Assembly: GCA_900766945.1 (NCBI GenBank)
Contig: CAAFXD010000268.1
Coordinates: 1-5,377 of the forward strand
DNA length: 5,377 nucleotides
DNA from: Clostridia bacterium
Lineage (GTDB): Bacteria; Bacillota; Clostridia; Oscillospirales; Acutalibacteraceae
Direction: 5' to 3'
The position numbers and the translations under genes are program-made. Below, in pieces: positions 1 through 5,351 of this stretch (position 1 is the stretch's first letter; the number at the start of each line of letters is the position of its first letter). The notes beneath the pieces are model-generated. The model did not search any database. It was not told where the DNA came from and was given only the letters and a program-made list of their open reading frames with translations.

Positions 1-227
1 CAGACAGCGACGGGCAAAACAAAATGCTCTACACCCCCGAAATGGGCGTAACGCTGGAATTGCCCTATGTGCTTGGCGCGACTACCTATACTGCGGCGGG
101 CCCCGTCGTTAATCCCGCGGCAAATGTTGCGGCGACCATCACCGTAGCGGAAAACGATTGGAACAATGCCGTTATCGGCGAATATGCAGACACCCTGACC
201 TTCACCGTGAATGTGGTTACTGCGTAA
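1..227 (+). CDS. Small secreted beta-rich protein, first paralogue (5'-truncated by window edge)
   Basis: Only the C-terminal 74 residues are present; the reading frame enters at position 3 and no start or signal peptide is visible, so the ATG at 24 is an internal Met. The end reads W-N-N-A-x-I-G-E-Y-A-D-T-L-T-F-T-V, which matches the C-termini of the next two proteins (W-D-A-A-x-I-N-E-Y-T-D-T-V-T-F and A-V-G-T-Y-T-G-T-M-T-Y). This is the first visible member of a tandem family. The fragment has no Arg, Cys or His and is rich in Ala, Thr and Val, as expected for an exported beta-sandwich domain. The stop at 225-227 is followed 34 bp later by the next gene. Similar G-x-Y-x-D-T-x-T strands occur in several pilin-like and Ig-like exported domains, but I cannot assign a named family. 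Export is inferred from the paralogues. Confidence 0.8.
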   Translation, partial: DSDGQNKMLYTPEMGVTLELPYVLGATTYTAAGPVVNPAANVAATITVAENDWNNAVIGEYADTLTFTVNVVTA

Positions 228-261
228 CCGATTTCGATTTCGTTTTTGAGGAGAATGGACT

Positions 262-331
262 ATGAAAAAGATTTTAGCAGTCGTTATGGCGCTTACAATG
301 CTGTTCGCGCTTTGCGTGCCGGCATTTGCGG
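262..331 (+). repeat. Direct repeat copy 1: conserved signal-peptide coding segment
   Basis: The first 70 bases of this gene match 795-864 of the next gene at 66 of 70 positions; similarity falls away right after the signal-peptide cleavage site. The ribosome binding site context (AGGAGAATG) is also shared. The abrupt boundary suggests recent duplication with diversification of the mature part, or gene conversion restricted to the leader. Confidence 0.85.
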
Positions 332-756
332 GTGCGATTACAGAGGGCACGCCCGACCCGAAAGAAGCGGTTGTGCCGGTCAAAACCACCTATTCCACAG
401 GCGATGAAAGCTTTACCGTAACCTATCCCGCGGCGATGGAAATTCCGTGGGGCACCTTGGTTACCGATGCAACCGCGGCGTTTGACTATTCCGTGGTCAG
501 CCAGTTGCAAACCGGCAAAACCATTACCGTTGCCGTAACGCCGACCAATCCCGTTATGACCTCTGCGGCAAGTGAAACCTTGGCATACACTTTGGCGGGC
601 GATGTCAATGTCACGACCGCAGCGGCAGTTGTCGCGGCAGGCGCATTCAACAAAACCGTGAAGGTCGATGTCGCACAGTCCGCTTGGGACGCGGCGGCAA
701 TCAATGAATACACCGATACCGTAACCTTTGCCGTTACCGTAAACGCCGCACCGTAA
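262..756 (+). CDS. Small secreted beta-rich protein, second paralogue
   Basis: This is a 164-residue exported protein of unrecognised function. Residues 1-23 form a signal peptide: MKK, a hydrophobic core at about 4-18, then A-F-A before Gly24 as a type I signal peptidase site. Cys18 does not sit in a lipobox, because Leu precedes it instead of Gly, Ala or Ser, so a lipoprotein is unlikely. The mature part has alternating Thr/Val strands, a Y-P-A-A-x-x-I-P-W-G segment at 55-64, a Q-L-Q-x-G-K-x-I-T-V strand at 81-90, a middle strand E-T-L-A-Y-T-L at 105-111, and a closing W142 followed by E-Y-T-D-T-V-T-F. This suggests one or two Ig-like or pilin-like beta sandwiches. Mature Arg, Cys and His are absent. 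The start is supported by GAGGAG at 248-253, 8 nt upstream. It sits between two paralogues in one operon. A surface or fibre subunit is plausible but unproven. Confidence 0.9.
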   Translation: MKKILAVVMALTMLFALCVPAFAGAITEGTPDPKEAVVPVKTTYSTGDESFTVTYPAAMEIPWGTLVTDATAAFDYSVVSQLQTGKTITVAVTPTNPVMTSAASETLAYTLAGDVNVTTAAAVVAAGAFNKTVKVDVAQSAWDAAAINEYTDTVTFAVTVNAAP

Positions 757-794
757 TAAGTGCCGGATTTCAGCTTCAATAAGGAGAATGAACC

Positions 795-864
795 ATGAAA
801 AAGATTTTAGCAGTCGTACTGGCGCTCACAATGCTGTTCGCGCTTTGCGTGCCGGCATTCGCGG
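795..864 (+). repeat. Direct repeat copy 2: conserved signal-peptide coding segment
   Basis: This is the partner of the repeat at 262-331, with four mismatches in 70 bases. Two of these fall together in the codon that changes Met to Leu and its neighbour; the others are at third positions. Homologous recombination between the copies would delete one paralogue while leaving an intact leader joined to the downstream mature region. Confidence 0.85.
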
Positions 865-1277
865 CAGACCCGAATCCCATTACAAAAGATACCGCACAAG
901 CCGGTAGTGCCGATGTCATTACCACCTTTGTAGCGGCTGATGAAACCTATTCCGTGAGCTATCCTGCGGCAGTCAATGTCGCTTGGGGCGATACCGCCGC
1001 GCAGGATGCGAAATACACCGTCACAAGCGCTTTGCAAATCGGCGCAAAAATCACGGTCAGCGCTACGGAAAATGCCGGCGGCACGATGACAGCGGCCGGT
1101 ACGGCCGACACCCTGACCTTTACCGTACAAAACGGCGCGGCGCAGGATTTCACCGGCGCGAATGCCGCAGTGGACAGCGCCACCACCGTGACGATTGCTG
1201 ATTTCAGCGGTGCGGCGGTCGGCACTTATACCGGCACCATGACCTACACCGTAGTGTATACCGCGCCCACTCCGTAA
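795..1277 (+). CDS. Small secreted beta-rich protein, third paralogue
   Basis: This 160-residue exported protein is paralogous to the gene before it. Residues 1-23 are a signal peptide that differs from the previous one at a single residue (Leu for Met at 9) and ends A-F-A before Ala24. The mature region keeps the layout: T-Y-S-V-S-Y-P-A-A-V-N-V-A-W-G at 51-65, L-Q-I-G-A-K-I-T-V at 80-88, a middle strand A-D-T-L-T-F-T-V at 104-111, and a closing G-T-Y-T-G-T-M-T-Y strand at 143-151. The C-terminal Trp of the other two members is replaced by Phe137 in I-A-D-F. Mature Arg, Cys and His are absent, and the end is T-A-P-T-P. AAGGAG at 781-786 lies 8 nt before the ATG. The protein is probably secreted or displayed with its neighbours; the family is unassigned and no catalytic motif is visible. 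Confidence 0.9.
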   Translation: MKKILAVVLALTMLFALCVPAFAADPNPITKDTAQAGSADVITTFVAADETYSVSYPAAVNVAWGDTAAQDAKYTVTSALQIGAKITVSATENAGGTMTAAGTADTLTFTVQNGAAQDFTGANAAVDSATTVTIADFSGAAVGTYTGTMTYTVVYTAPTP

Positions 1278-1306
1278 CAGCGTAATGATTCGCATTTTCA
1301 TTTCAG

Positions 1307-1315
1307 GGAGGTGAT
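1307..1315 (+). promoter_or_regulatory. Strong extended Shine-Dalgarno of the membrane-anchored protein gene
   Basis: GGAGGTGAT is an unusually complete complement of the 16S rRNA 3' end, ending 3 nt before the ATG at 1319. It is stronger than the GAGGAG and AAGGAG sites before the two upstream paralogues and fixes the start of this gene. Confidence 0.8.
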
Positions 1316-1318
1316 TTC

Positions 1319-2263
1319 ATGAAGAAGGCTTGCAGTGCAGTTCTTTGCGTATTGCTGTGCTTTGCATTGCAAATCGGCGTTTTTGCCGAGGGCATGGAAC
1401 TGAAAACGGTTGTGCCGGGGCAGCATGAAATTACCATTACGTACAACGAGGGCGGCTATGTGCTGTATGAAGACGAGCTCATACCCAGCGGCACGACTAT
1501 CGTTGTACCGCGCCACGGGGAAATCAACTTGGAAATCATTTGCGGTGAGGGCAGCCACTTGGAAACCGTCACCGTCAACGATGAAGATGTCACCGACCAA
1601 ATGGTTTACGGCGAATTGCCGCTCGAAAATGTGTATACGGATTTGAACATTGTGTTCGGTTTTGCGGAGTGTGCTCCGGAAACACCGCATCCCGATGACC
1701 ACGACCCCTGCCACCGTTTCGCGTTGCAGGGCGGCGTATACAGCGGCGACAAAGACACCCCCTTGCCCGAAGCAAAACTGTGTTTTGATTTCGGAGAACT
1801 CGAAGCGACCGCCGACGGCGTCGGGCAGTATGCTGTTCCCGTGATAAAAGACGGGCGGCACCGTGTCGAAATCCAAAACCGTGACGGCGAGGTCGTCGGA
1901 TGGGAGAGTTTTGTGATTGAAGTGCGCGCGGACGCGACGCAAACGACTGTGGAAACTTTGGCAGACGGCACACAGGTTGTTGTGGTGCCCGAGGGCACAG
2001 AACTTGCGTATTTGGATTTTATCGTCAATGCAGACGGCTCTGTGACGATTGTGCCGGGCGCACCCGCGCAACCGCCGGAAAATCCCCCCGCGGACATCGG
2101 CGAAATCATCAAAGACAATCCCGTCATTATCAAGACGGGCGCGTTCCTTCGTGAAAACCCCGTAGTAGCCGCCGTACTGTTCGGCTTTGCCTTCTTCCTG
2201 TTGCTGTTCCTCTTTGTGCGCAGACGCAAAAAGGACGAGGAGAACGACGGGCAGACCGCGTAA
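1319..2263 (+). CDS. Membrane-anchored surface protein with InlB-B-like and carboxypeptidase-regulatory-like domains
   Basis: This 314-residue protein should sit outside the cell, held by a C-terminal membrane segment. Residues 1-23 are a signal peptide ending V-F-A before Glu24. Residues about 29-115 read like a divergent InlB B-repeat: a Gly-containing strand, I-P-S-G-T-T-I near 55-61, then V-T-V-N-D-E-D-V and a closing L-N-I-V-F. A His/Asp/Pro linker (P-H-P-D-D-H-D-P, 123-130) leads to a second beta domain at about 132-205 with L-P-E-A, D-G-V-G-Q-Y and D-G-R-H-R-V-E-I, like carboxypeptidase-regulatory or Cna-B folds. A Pro-rich stretch (247-258) precedes the transmembrane helix (about 281-300) and an R-R-R-K-K stop-transfer tail. 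I-I-K-T-G at 270-274 resembles a degenerate sortase signal but lacks the Leu-Pro. It is last in the operon, so it may anchor or display the small secreted proteins. The domain names are from pattern recognition only. Confidence 0.88.
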   Translation: MKKACSAVLCVLLCFALQIGVFAEGMELKTVVPGQHEITITYNEGGYVLYEDELIPSGTTIVVPRHGEINLEIICGEGSHLETVTVNDEDVTDQMVYGELPLENVYTDLNIVFGFAECAPETPHPDDHDPCHRFALQGGVYSGDKDTPLPEAKLCFDFGELEATADGVGQYAVPVIKDGRHRVEIQNRDGEVVGWESFVIEVRADATQTTVETLADGTQVVVVPEGTELAYLDFIVNADGSVTIVPGAPAQPPENPPADIGEIIKDNPVIIKTGAFLRENPVVAAVLFGFAFFLLLFLFVRRRKKDEENDGQTA

Positions 2264-2282
2264 TGCTTATAAAATAAACGGA

Positions 2283-2311
2283 GCCCCGATGCGATGCATC
2301 GGGGCGTTTTT
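2283..2311 (+). terminator. Intrinsic terminator of the surface operon (possibly bidirectional)
   Basis: There is a perfect 10-bp stem, GCCCCGATGC (2283-2292) with GCATCGGGGC (2296-2305), around a 3-nt loop, followed by G and TTTTT (2307-2311). It lies 20 bp after the surface-protein stop. On the opposite strand the stem is followed by a weaker T-rich stretch (TCCGTTTATTTT), so it may also end the convergent kinase transcript, whose stop codon is about 37 bp from the stem. Confidence 0.92.
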
Positions 2312-2341
2312 GTATTTAGTTTTGCGGGGAAACGCGCGGCG

Positions 2342-3796
2342 CTACTGTGCACAAAGCACATCAAACCAAAACGCCACACCGCCGTCGAGGTTTTCGACGC
2401 CGTAGGCGGCTTTGTGTAATTTTTGAATTTCGCTGACGATAGACAGCCCCAAGCCGAACCGCCCTTCTTTGCGGGAGTGGGATTTGTCGGCACGGTAAAA
2501 ACTATCCCAAATTTTTCCGATGTCCTCGTCTGCAATCGGTTCGCCGGTGTTGAACACGGTGATGCGCCAAAATTCCCCGTTTCTCTCGGCTTGCAGGGTA
2601 ATTTTCTTTTTGCCGGCGGCGTGCGAAACCGCGTTGGAAAGGTAGTTGTTGAGTACCATTTGTATTTTGACGCGGTCGGCAAAGCACATACAGGGGGTTG
2701 GCACATTCGCTGCAAACGCAATGCCCTTTTCCGAGAATTTCAGCGCATTCGCGCGGGCGTAATCTTCACAAAGCGCGGCGAAATCGAACGCTTCCCGCCG
2801 CATTTGCATACTGCCCGACTCATATTGCGACAACTCCAACAGTTGGAGCACCAACGCATTCATCTTTTCCGCTTCGGAGACGATAATATCGCAGTATTCC
2901 TCCGCTTTTGCGTTGTTGCCGCTTTCGCAGAGCAGTTTTGCGCCCTCGGCGTAGCCCTGCACAATCGAAATCGGCGTTTTCAGCTCGTGCGAGACATTGG
3001 AAATAAAGTCCTTGCGCATTTTGTCCACGCGCTGTTCGTGTTCAATATCGCTTTGCAGTTTGCGGTTTTTCTCGCTTAAATCGGCAAGCGTTGCTTCCAG
3101 AGACGAGGAAAGTTGGTTGATACTGCCGGCAAGGTCGCCGATTTCGTCGCGCGTTTCGGCGGTGCATTTGTGGGAAAAGTCCGTCTCGGCAATGTTTTTG
3201 GTGACATTGCGCATTTCAATCAGCGGTTTTGTAAAGCGCTTGGAGTAAAAATATACGGCAAACAGCGCCAAAACAAGCGCGGCAATGCCCGTGCCTGTGG
3301 TGACGGCAATCGCGGCGTTGGCGTTGTCGTCAATCGTGCTTTTGCGGCTGTACATTTCCACCGTGCCGCCGAAGGAGAGTTGCCGTACATAGACGATATA
3401 CTGCGCATTTTGCCGTTCAAATACCTGCGTTTCAAAGTAGGAGCCGTCTGCAAATTCGCGGCGGTCTTTCATCGTGACCTTGCCGCCGCCCGCAAAAATC
3501 TGTTCCTTGCCGTGATACAGCGTTTCCCCTTTTTCGGAATACAGGTCAATGCTTAACCCGTTGCTTTTTTCCAATGCCGCAAGGTGCGCGGGCAGGTCTG
3601 CGGCGGTGATGTCCAGCGCGTCAATCGCCTCGGCGACAGTTTGCATATTTTGGCGTGTGTTATACGCATATACTGCGGGCAGATACCATCGGTTGAGCCC
3701 CAACAGCACCAACACGGCAAGCAAAAAAATGGCACCGATTTGCAAAAACAGCCGCACGCGAATGCTGACGAAGCGTTTTTCTTGTTTCTTACGCAT
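2342..3796 (-). CDS. Two-component sensor histidine kinase (HAMP-HisKA-HATPase)
   Basis: This 484-residue membrane kinase should autophosphorylate and pass the phosphate to the regulator encoded just upstream. Transmembrane helices at about 14-36 and 161-184 flank an extracytoplasmic sensor of about 124 residues with no motif I recognise. HAMP spans about 185-237. HisKA carries F-I-S-N-V-S-H-E-L-K-T-P with phosphoacceptor His270. The ATPase domain has the N box around N383-N388 (L-N-N-Y-L-S-N-A), N-T-G-E-P-I at 416-421 in the G1 position, the F box W-D-S-F-Y-R at 430-435, and G-L-G-L-S at 448-452. The Asn at the G1 position occurs in many Firmicutes VanS-like kinases, so the enzyme looks intact. 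AGGAG (3804-3808) lies 7 nt before the ATG, which overlaps the regulator stop by 8 bp, pointing to translational coupling. The stimulus is unknown. Confidence 0.95.
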   Translation of the reverse strand: MRKKQEKRFVSIRVRLFLQIGAIFLLAVLVLLGLNRWYLPAVYAYNTRQNMQTVAEAIDALDITAADLPAHLAALEKSNGLSIDLYSEKGETLYHGKEQIFAGGGKVTMKDRREFADGSYFETQVFERQNAQYIVYVRQLSFGGTVEMYSRKSTIDDNANAAIAVTTGTGIAALVLALFAVYFYSKRFTKPLIEMRNVTKNIAETDFSHKCTAETRDEIGDLAGSINQLSSSLEATLADLSEKNRKLQSDIEHEQRVDKMRKDFISNVSHELKTPISIVQGYAEGAKLLCESGNNAKAEEYCDIIVSEAEKMNALVLQLLELSQYESGSMQMRREAFDFAALCEDYARANALKFSEKGIAFAANVPTPCMCFADRVKIQMVLNNYLSNAVSHAAGKKKITLQAERNGEFWRITVFNTGEPIADEDIGKIWDSFYRADKSHSRKEGRFGLGLSIVSEIQKLHKAAYGVENLDGGVAFWFDVLCAQ

Positions 3797-4469
3797 GGTC
3801 GCTCTCCTGAATTTTGTAGCCGACGCCGTACACAGTCTTCAAATGCGCTGTGCCCCACGCGCCGAGCTTCGTACGCAACCGCGCCACATGGGAATCCACC
3901 GTGCGCGTGTCGCCGAAATAGTCAAAGCCCCAAATGTCGTCCAGCAGCTGCTCGCGGTTATATACCCGCCCGACATTGGAAAGCAGTTTGATTAAAATGT
4001 TATATTCCTTTAAGGTCAGCAAAACCGGCTCGCCGTCGATTTTGACCTCGTGCGCGGTGGCGTCCACCGTTAAGCCCCAATAGTCCGTCGCGCTCGGTGC
4101 GGCGGCACAGCGACGGCGCAAAAGCGCTTCTGCGCGCTTGACAAGTACCACGGGGCTGAACGGCTTTGTGACATATTCGTCCGCGCCCGCTTCAAAGCCC
4201 GTCAGCTGGTCAAATTCCTGCCCGCGCGCCGACAACAGAATAATCGGCACATCGGACTGCTTGCGAATTTCGCGCGTGACCGCCCAGCCGTCAAGCTCGG
4301 GCATCATAATATCCAAGATGAGCAACGCCGTGTCGGGATTTTCACGGAACAGTTTGAGCGCCGCGTCGCCGTCTGCCGCCGCGAGCGTTTCGTGCCCCGC
4401 GTTTTCCAAAAAATCGCATACCAACTGCCGAATGAGCTGTTCGTCATCGGCGACCAAAATTTTTGCCAT
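3789..4469 (-). CDS. OmpR/PhoB-family response regulator
   Basis: This is a 226-residue cytoplasmic DNA-binding regulator, a normal length for the family. The receiver domain (1-117) has the acidic pocket D8-D9, phosphoacceptor Asp53 in L-D-I-M-M-P, switch Ser80 and Lys102 in K-P-F. The C-terminal winged helix (about 130-224) has L-T-L-K-E-Y, the R-E-Q-L-L region, the recognition helix D-T-R-T-V-D-S-H-V-A-R-L-R and the closing Y-G-V-G-Y-K wing. I chose the ATG at 4469: the receiver begins there with M-A-K-I-L-V-A-D-D-E, and GGTGAT (4474-4479) sits just upstream. The longer frame opening at 4526 would start upstream of the predicted transcription start. It is first in an operon with its cognate kinase. 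Its targets cannot be read from the sequence; autoregulation or control of the convergent surface operon are guesses. Confidence 0.95.
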   Translation of the reverse strand: MAKILVADDEQLIRQLVCDFLENAGHETLAAADGDAALKLFRENPDTALLILDIMMPELDGWAVTREIRKQSDVPIILLSARGQEFDQLTGFEAGADEYVTKPFSPVVLVKRAEALLRRRCAAAPSATDYWGLTVDATAHEVKIDGEPVLLTLKEYNILIKLLSNVGRVYNREQLLDDIWGFDYFGDTRTVDSHVARLRTKLGAWGTAHLKTVYGVGYKIQESDHA

Positions 4470-4494
4470 ACATATCACCACACAAGAGCCGCTG

Positions 4495-4537
4495 AAAAAA
4501 GCCGTCCTTTTTTGCCATTGTAGCATAAAAGGACGGC
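4495..4537 (-). terminator. Intrinsic terminator of queT
   Basis: On the minus strand a perfect 11-bp stem, GCCGTCCTTTT (4537-4527) with AAAAGGACGGC (4511-4501), encloses a 15-nt loop and is followed by TTTTTT (4500-4495). It begins 13 bp after the queT stop, as expected for a Rho-independent terminator that separates queT from the two-component operon. The loop also contains the -10 element of the next operon. Confidence 0.85.
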
Positions 4538-4546
4538 GTATTGCAA
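4517..4546 (-). promoter_or_regulatory. Predicted extended -10 promoter of the two-component operon
   Basis: The minus strand carries TGC followed by TACAAT (-10 at 4522-4517), an extended -10, with TTGCAA (4546-4541) 18 nt upstream as a weak -35 that matches consensus at four of six positions. Transcription would start near 4510, giving a leader of about 41 nt before the regulator ATG. The -10 lies in the loop of the queT terminator, so the new transcript would contain only the descending arm and escape termination. This is prediction by eye. Confidence 0.6.
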
Positions 4547-4550
4547 CCGA

Positions 4551-5078
4551 TTATTTTGTTTTTACAAATTGCATTTTCTTGAAAAGCGGCGTTTTCTCCA
4601 CCGCCAAAAACAGCGGAATCCCGCCGACATAGCAGACAACGAGTTCCCCTAAGCCCACCCAAAGGGCATTGATTAGGTAGCCCGTCACCGTAAAGCCCTC
4701 GGGCAAAAACACGGCGATTTCCGCACCGACAATCAGCGCGTTAAACAGCACGGGGAAAAACAGCGACAAAAGCGGCAGATTTTGAAACCGGATTTTGCGC
4801 GTCAAATACGAGCACCCCGCCGCAAGCAAGGTGGCAAGCGTGCCGCAGACGATGTCAATCATACCGTACGGACTGCCGAGGTTGCCGAGAAAGCACCCGA
4901 CGGTAAGCCCGGGAATGGCCGCCGGCGTAAAGACCGCCAGCACCGTGAGCGCTTCGGAAAACCGAAACTGCACACTGCCGTAGGCAAGATTCAAAAGCCC
5001 TGCCGCATAGGTCAGCGCGGCATACAGCGCCGCAATGACCGCGCCCTGCACGAGGAACATGGTTTGTTTTCTTTGCAT
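4551..5078 (-). CDS. queT: QueT-family ECF transporter substrate-binding (S) subunit
   Basis: This 175-residue integral membrane protein has about six hydrophobic helices. QueT proteins bind a queuosine precursor and deliver it through an energy-coupling-factor importer whose shared EcfA/A'/T module is usually encoded elsewhere, and is not in this window. Family hallmarks visible are G-S-V-Q-F-R-F-S-E-A-L at 34-44, F-T-P-A-A-I at 50-55, G-C-F-L-G-N at 61-66 and Y-G-M-I-D-I-V-C-G-T-L-A-T-L-L-A-A at 71-87; the length is typical. I chose the ATG at 5078 over an upstream TTG at 5084, because AAGGAG (5088-5093) is 9 nt from the ATG but only 3 nt from the TTG. It has its own promoter and terminator, so it is probably monocistronic, and a structured leader suggests ligand-dependent control. 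The last residues (F-K-K-M-Q-F-V-K-T-K) form a basic cytoplasmic tail. Confidence 0.93.
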   Translation of the reverse strand: MQRKQTMFLVQGAVIAALYAALTYAAGLLNLAYGSVQFRFSEALTVLAVFTPAAIPGLTVGCFLGNLGSPYGMIDIVCGTLATLLAAGCSYLTRKIRFQNLPLLSLFFPVLFNALIVGAEIAVFLPEGFTVTGYLINALWVGLGELVVCYVGGIPLFLAVEKTPLFKKMQFVKTK

Positions 5079-5087
5079 ATTCAATTT

Positions 5088-5093
5088 CTCCTT
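5088..5093 (-). promoter_or_regulatory. Shine-Dalgarno of queT
   Basis: AAGGAG on the minus strand lies 9 nt before ATG 5078. It decides the start in favour of this ATG rather than TTG 5084. It directly follows an A-rich single-stranded stretch (AAACAAAACT) after the second leader hairpin, so access to it could be controlled by leader folding. Confidence 0.8.
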
Positions 5094-5103
5094 AGTTTTG
5101 TTT

Positions 5104-5147
5104 GGTGCCGTTTGACGGCACCGGTCGGGATGGTTCCGAACCGACCG
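5104..5147 (-). promoter_or_regulatory. Structured queT leader, candidate preQ1-type riboswitch (class unassigned)
   Basis: The predicted 93-nt leader contains two adjoining hairpins in the minus-strand RNA. The first pairs CGGTCGG (5147-5141) with CCGACCG (5128-5122) around a 12-nt loop; an alternative fold pairs GGTT (5142-5139) with AACC (5135-5132). The second is a perfect 8-bp stem, GGTGCCGT-CAA... (5122-5104, arms 5115-5122 and 5104-5111), followed by an A-rich tail into AAGGAG. No U-tract follows, so any control would be translational rather than by termination. queT genes are well known targets of preQ1 riboswitches, including class III in Ruminococcaceae. I could not fit the class I or class II consensus and do not recall class III well enough to test it. 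Confidence 0.4.
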
Positions 5148-5177
5148 CCCGAATAGAAAAGATTTTCAGGCAGAGCA

Positions 5178-5206
5178 ATCGTACAGCAAACACCGATTTT
5201 TGTCAA
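5178..5206 (-). promoter_or_regulatory. Sigma-A-type promoter of queT
   Basis: The minus strand shows a perfect -35 TTGACA (5206-5201), a 17-nt spacer and -10 TACGAT (5183-5178), matching TATAAT at four of six positions. Transcription should start near 5171, about 93 nt before the queT ATG. Confidence 0.85.
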
Positions 5207-5243
5207 GAGGGAGAAAGTAAATTGGGGTTTGTATATCCAATCG

Positions 5244-5314
5244 TAGGGGCGAACTGTGTTCGCCCGCCTGCGGATTTTGATGTGCTTTTATGCGGGCGTG
5301 GAAGCCCGCCCCTA
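5244..5314. repeat. Interspersed palindromic element with TAGGGGCG terminal inverted repeats
   Basis: The segment starts TAGGGGCG (5244-5251) and ends with its exact inverse CGCCCCTA (5307-5314). Inside are a hairpin GGGCGAAC-TGT-GTTCGCCC (5247-5265) and a hairpin GCGGGC-GTGGAA-GCCCGC (5292-5309), and CGCCCGC (5261-5267) can instead pair with GCGGGCG (5292-5298). It is a short non-coding element resembling the TAGGGGC-type intergenic repeats I recall from Clostridia genomes. Mobility is not shown here. Confidence 0.7.
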
Positions 5315-5318
5315 TAAC

Positions 5319-5342
5319 GGGTCGTCGAGACGCCGACCCCTA
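5319..5342. repeat. Second palindromic repeat unit (GGGTCG...CGACCCCTA)
   Basis: GGGTCG (5319-5324) pairs with CGACCC (5334-5339) around a 9-nt middle, and the unit ends in CCCCTA like the element before it. Read on the minus strand it starts TAGGGGTCGGCG, a variant of the TAGGGGCG end, so it is probably a related repeat placed directly beside the first. Confidence 0.6.
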
Positions 5343-5351
5343 CGCACGCAT

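Noticed and set aside
262..331. Lipoprotein signal around Cys18 of the secreted paralogues
   Set aside because: The residue before the Cys is Leu, not Gly/Ala/Ser, and a good A-F-A type I cleavage site lies five residues later.
1298..2071. Long open frame on the minus strand opposite the anchored surface-protein gene
   Set aside because: It lacks a ribosome binding site and any domain, and it is antisense to a gene with a clear signal peptide, domains and membrane anchor; it arises from the GC-rich codon pattern.
1606..2721. 371-codon open frame on the minus strand spanning the terminator between the two convergent operons
   Set aside because: It crosses a strong terminator, covers parts of two genes out of frame, and its Arg/Pro/Ser-rich translation is typical of a shadow frame.
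2423..3079. 218-residue open frame on the plus strand inside the kinase gene
   Set aside because: It is fully antisense to the HAMP, HisKA and ATPase-coding part of a convincing kinase and its translation shows no recognisable motif.
4470..4526. Longer N-terminus of the response regulator
   Set aside because: The extra 19 residues precede the conserved receiver start, and the codons lie upstream of the predicted transcription start; ATG 4469 has its own GGTGAT site.
5104..5122. Terminator in the queT leader
   Set aside because: The perfect hairpin is followed by an A-rich stretch, not a T-tract, on the transcribed strand.
5102..5317. Open frame over the queT promoter and palindromic repeats
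   Set aside because: It has no ribosome binding site, its sequence is made by the repeats, and it overlaps the promoter and leader on the other strand.
5244..5342. CRISPR array
   Set aside because: The repeats are palindromes of differing sequence, without regular spacers or cas genes.
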